From contig DATCVA010000007.1 in the NCBI GenBank assembly GCA_036567205.1, forward strand, positions 1 through 15,065: DNA of 15,065 nt, in the 5' to 3' direction. Origin of the DNA: DATCVA01 sp036567205. GTDB lineage: Bacteria > Pseudomonadota > Gammaproteobacteria > Burkholderiales > Burkholderiaceae_B. The position numbers and the translations under genes are program-made. The notes below the pieces were generated by a model. The model ran no database searches. It saw only the letters and a program-made list of their open reading frames with translations, and was not told where the DNA came from. Shown here in pieces: positions 14,488 through 15,065 of the stretch; position 1 is the first letter of the stretch, and each line of letters starts with the position of its first letter.

Positions 14488-14982
14488 ATGGCCTCAGTCA
14501 ATAAAGTAATTCTCGTCGGCAATCTGGGACGAGACCCCGAAGTGCGTTACAGCCCCGACGGCGCGGCAATTTGTAACGTGTCTATTGCAACAACGTCTAC
14601 CTGGAAAGATAAGGCCAGCGGCGAGAAGCGTGAAGAAACCGAGTGGCACCGGGTTGTGTTTTATAACCGTCTGGCGGAAATTGCCGGCGAATACCTGAAA
14701 AAGGGCCGTTCGGTGTATGTGGAAGGCCGTCTTAAAACGCGTAAGTGGCAAGACAAAGACACCGGCGCCGACCGGTTCAGCACTGATATTGTGGCTGACC
14801 AGATGCAGATGTTGGGTGGCCGTGAAGGCGATTCCAGCATGGGCGGCGGCGGTGGCGATTACAACCAGGCGCCTCAGCAGCAACAGCGCTCGCAGCAACG
14901 CCCGGCCCAGCCGCGCCCGGCAGCACCACAAGCTTCGCCTGCGGCTAATTTGGCCGATATGGATGACGACATTCCGTTTTAA
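14488..14982 (+). CDS. ssb: Single-stranded DNA-binding protein
   Basis: The 164-residue protein coats single-stranded DNA as a tetramer during replication, recombination and repair. The OB fold spans about residues 1-110, beginning ASVNKVILVGNLGRDPEVRY and including EWHRVVFYNRLAEIAGEYL and VYVEGRLKTRKWQD. A glycine-, glutamine- and proline-rich linker follows (about 113-155). The acidic C-terminal tip DMDDDIPF (157-164) is the docking peptide for partner proteins. An AAGGG ribosome binding site at 14476-14480, seven bases upstream, fixes the start. It lies downstream of the MFS gene on the same strand with a 134-base gap, so it probably has its own promoter. A 9-bp hairpin follows the stop. 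Confidence 0.98.
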   Translation: MASVNKVILVGNLGRDPEVRYSPDGAAICNVSIATTSTWKDKASGEKREETEWHRVVFYNRLAEIAGEYLKKGRSVYVEGRLKTRKWQDKDTGADRFSTDIVADQMQMLGGREGDSSMGGGGGDYNQAPQQQQRSQQRPAQPRPAAPQASPAANLADMDDDIPF

Positions 14983-14989
14983 TTTTTAA

Positions 14990-15016
14990 CGCTAACGTTC
15001 GCTCGGGACGTTAGCG
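14990..15016 (+). terminator. Probable terminator hairpin after ssb
   Basis: CGCTAACGT (14990-14998) and ACGTTAGCG (15008-15016) form a perfect 9-bp stem with a nine-base loop, eight bases after the ssb stop. The following bases are only mildly T-rich (GTGTTATGTT), so termination may be imperfect or Rho-assisted. Confidence 0.55.
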
Positions 15017-15043
15017 GTGTTATGTTGTGCTGAAGCTTAAGCC

Positions 15044-15065
15044 CTGTCAGACCAAAATCTGACAG
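15044..15065. repeat. Perfect palindrome at the right edge
   Basis: CTGTCAGA (15044-15051) and TCTGACAG (15058-15065) are perfect 8-bp inverted arms around CCAAAA, ending exactly at the window edge. It could be a second hairpin, the end of a mobile element or an operator. The outer context is not visible. Confidence 0.5.

Noticed and set aside
14494..14931. Open frame of 145 codons opposite ssb
   Set aside because: ssb is unmistakable; the opposing frame reflects the codon bias of ssb and its repetitive linker.

Overview
The window looks like a chromosomal housekeeping segment of a betaproteobacterium, most likely of the Alcaligenaceae (the Bordetella/Achromobacter/Pusillimonas side of Burkholderiales). 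The clues are the lptM-lysA pair divergent from cyaY, mrcA divergent from aroK-aroB-dgt, an orphan Bug-type (TctC-like) periplasmic binding protein, and the uvrA / MFS / ssb cluster. Base composition looks moderately GC-rich, lower than in Bordetella. The assignment rests on gene order and protein resemblance read by eye, with no database search.

Left block (1-3290): the first codons of a probable lysA and the small lipoprotein gene lptM run leftward. The frataxin-like cyaY runs rightward from a very short divergent gap. The large class A penicillin-binding protein gene mrcA runs leftward and converges on cyaY; a strong hairpin and one copy of an intergenic repeat lie between them.

Middle block (3405-6445): aroK and aroB overlap by ATGA and encode two steps of the shikimate pathway. 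A 219-bp gap with two tandem copies of the same repeat family separates them from dgt, an HD-domain dNTP triphosphohydrolase. The type IV pilus genes pilMNOPQ, which sit between the PBP1a gene and aroK in several betaproteobacteria, are absent.

Accessory block (6506-10072): a leftward pair encodes an acyl-CoA ligase of the ANL superfamily and a small citrate-synthase-fold lyase-like protein. Divergent from it is a Bug-type solute receptor. This looks like a capture, CoA-activation and cleavage module for an unknown carboxylate. It is the least predictable part of the window.

Right block (10117-15065): leftward uvrA (nucleotide excision repair), then rightward genes for an MFS transporter and for single-stranded DNA-binding protein, with hairpins after ssb. 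No RNA genes, CRISPR arrays, complete insertion sequences or prophage genes were seen, and no gap between genes exceeds 300 bases. The most notable non-coding signal is the approximately 91-bp intergenic repeat family (two tandem copies, one inverted partial copy and a possible relic). Its copies keep hairpin pairing despite substitutions.
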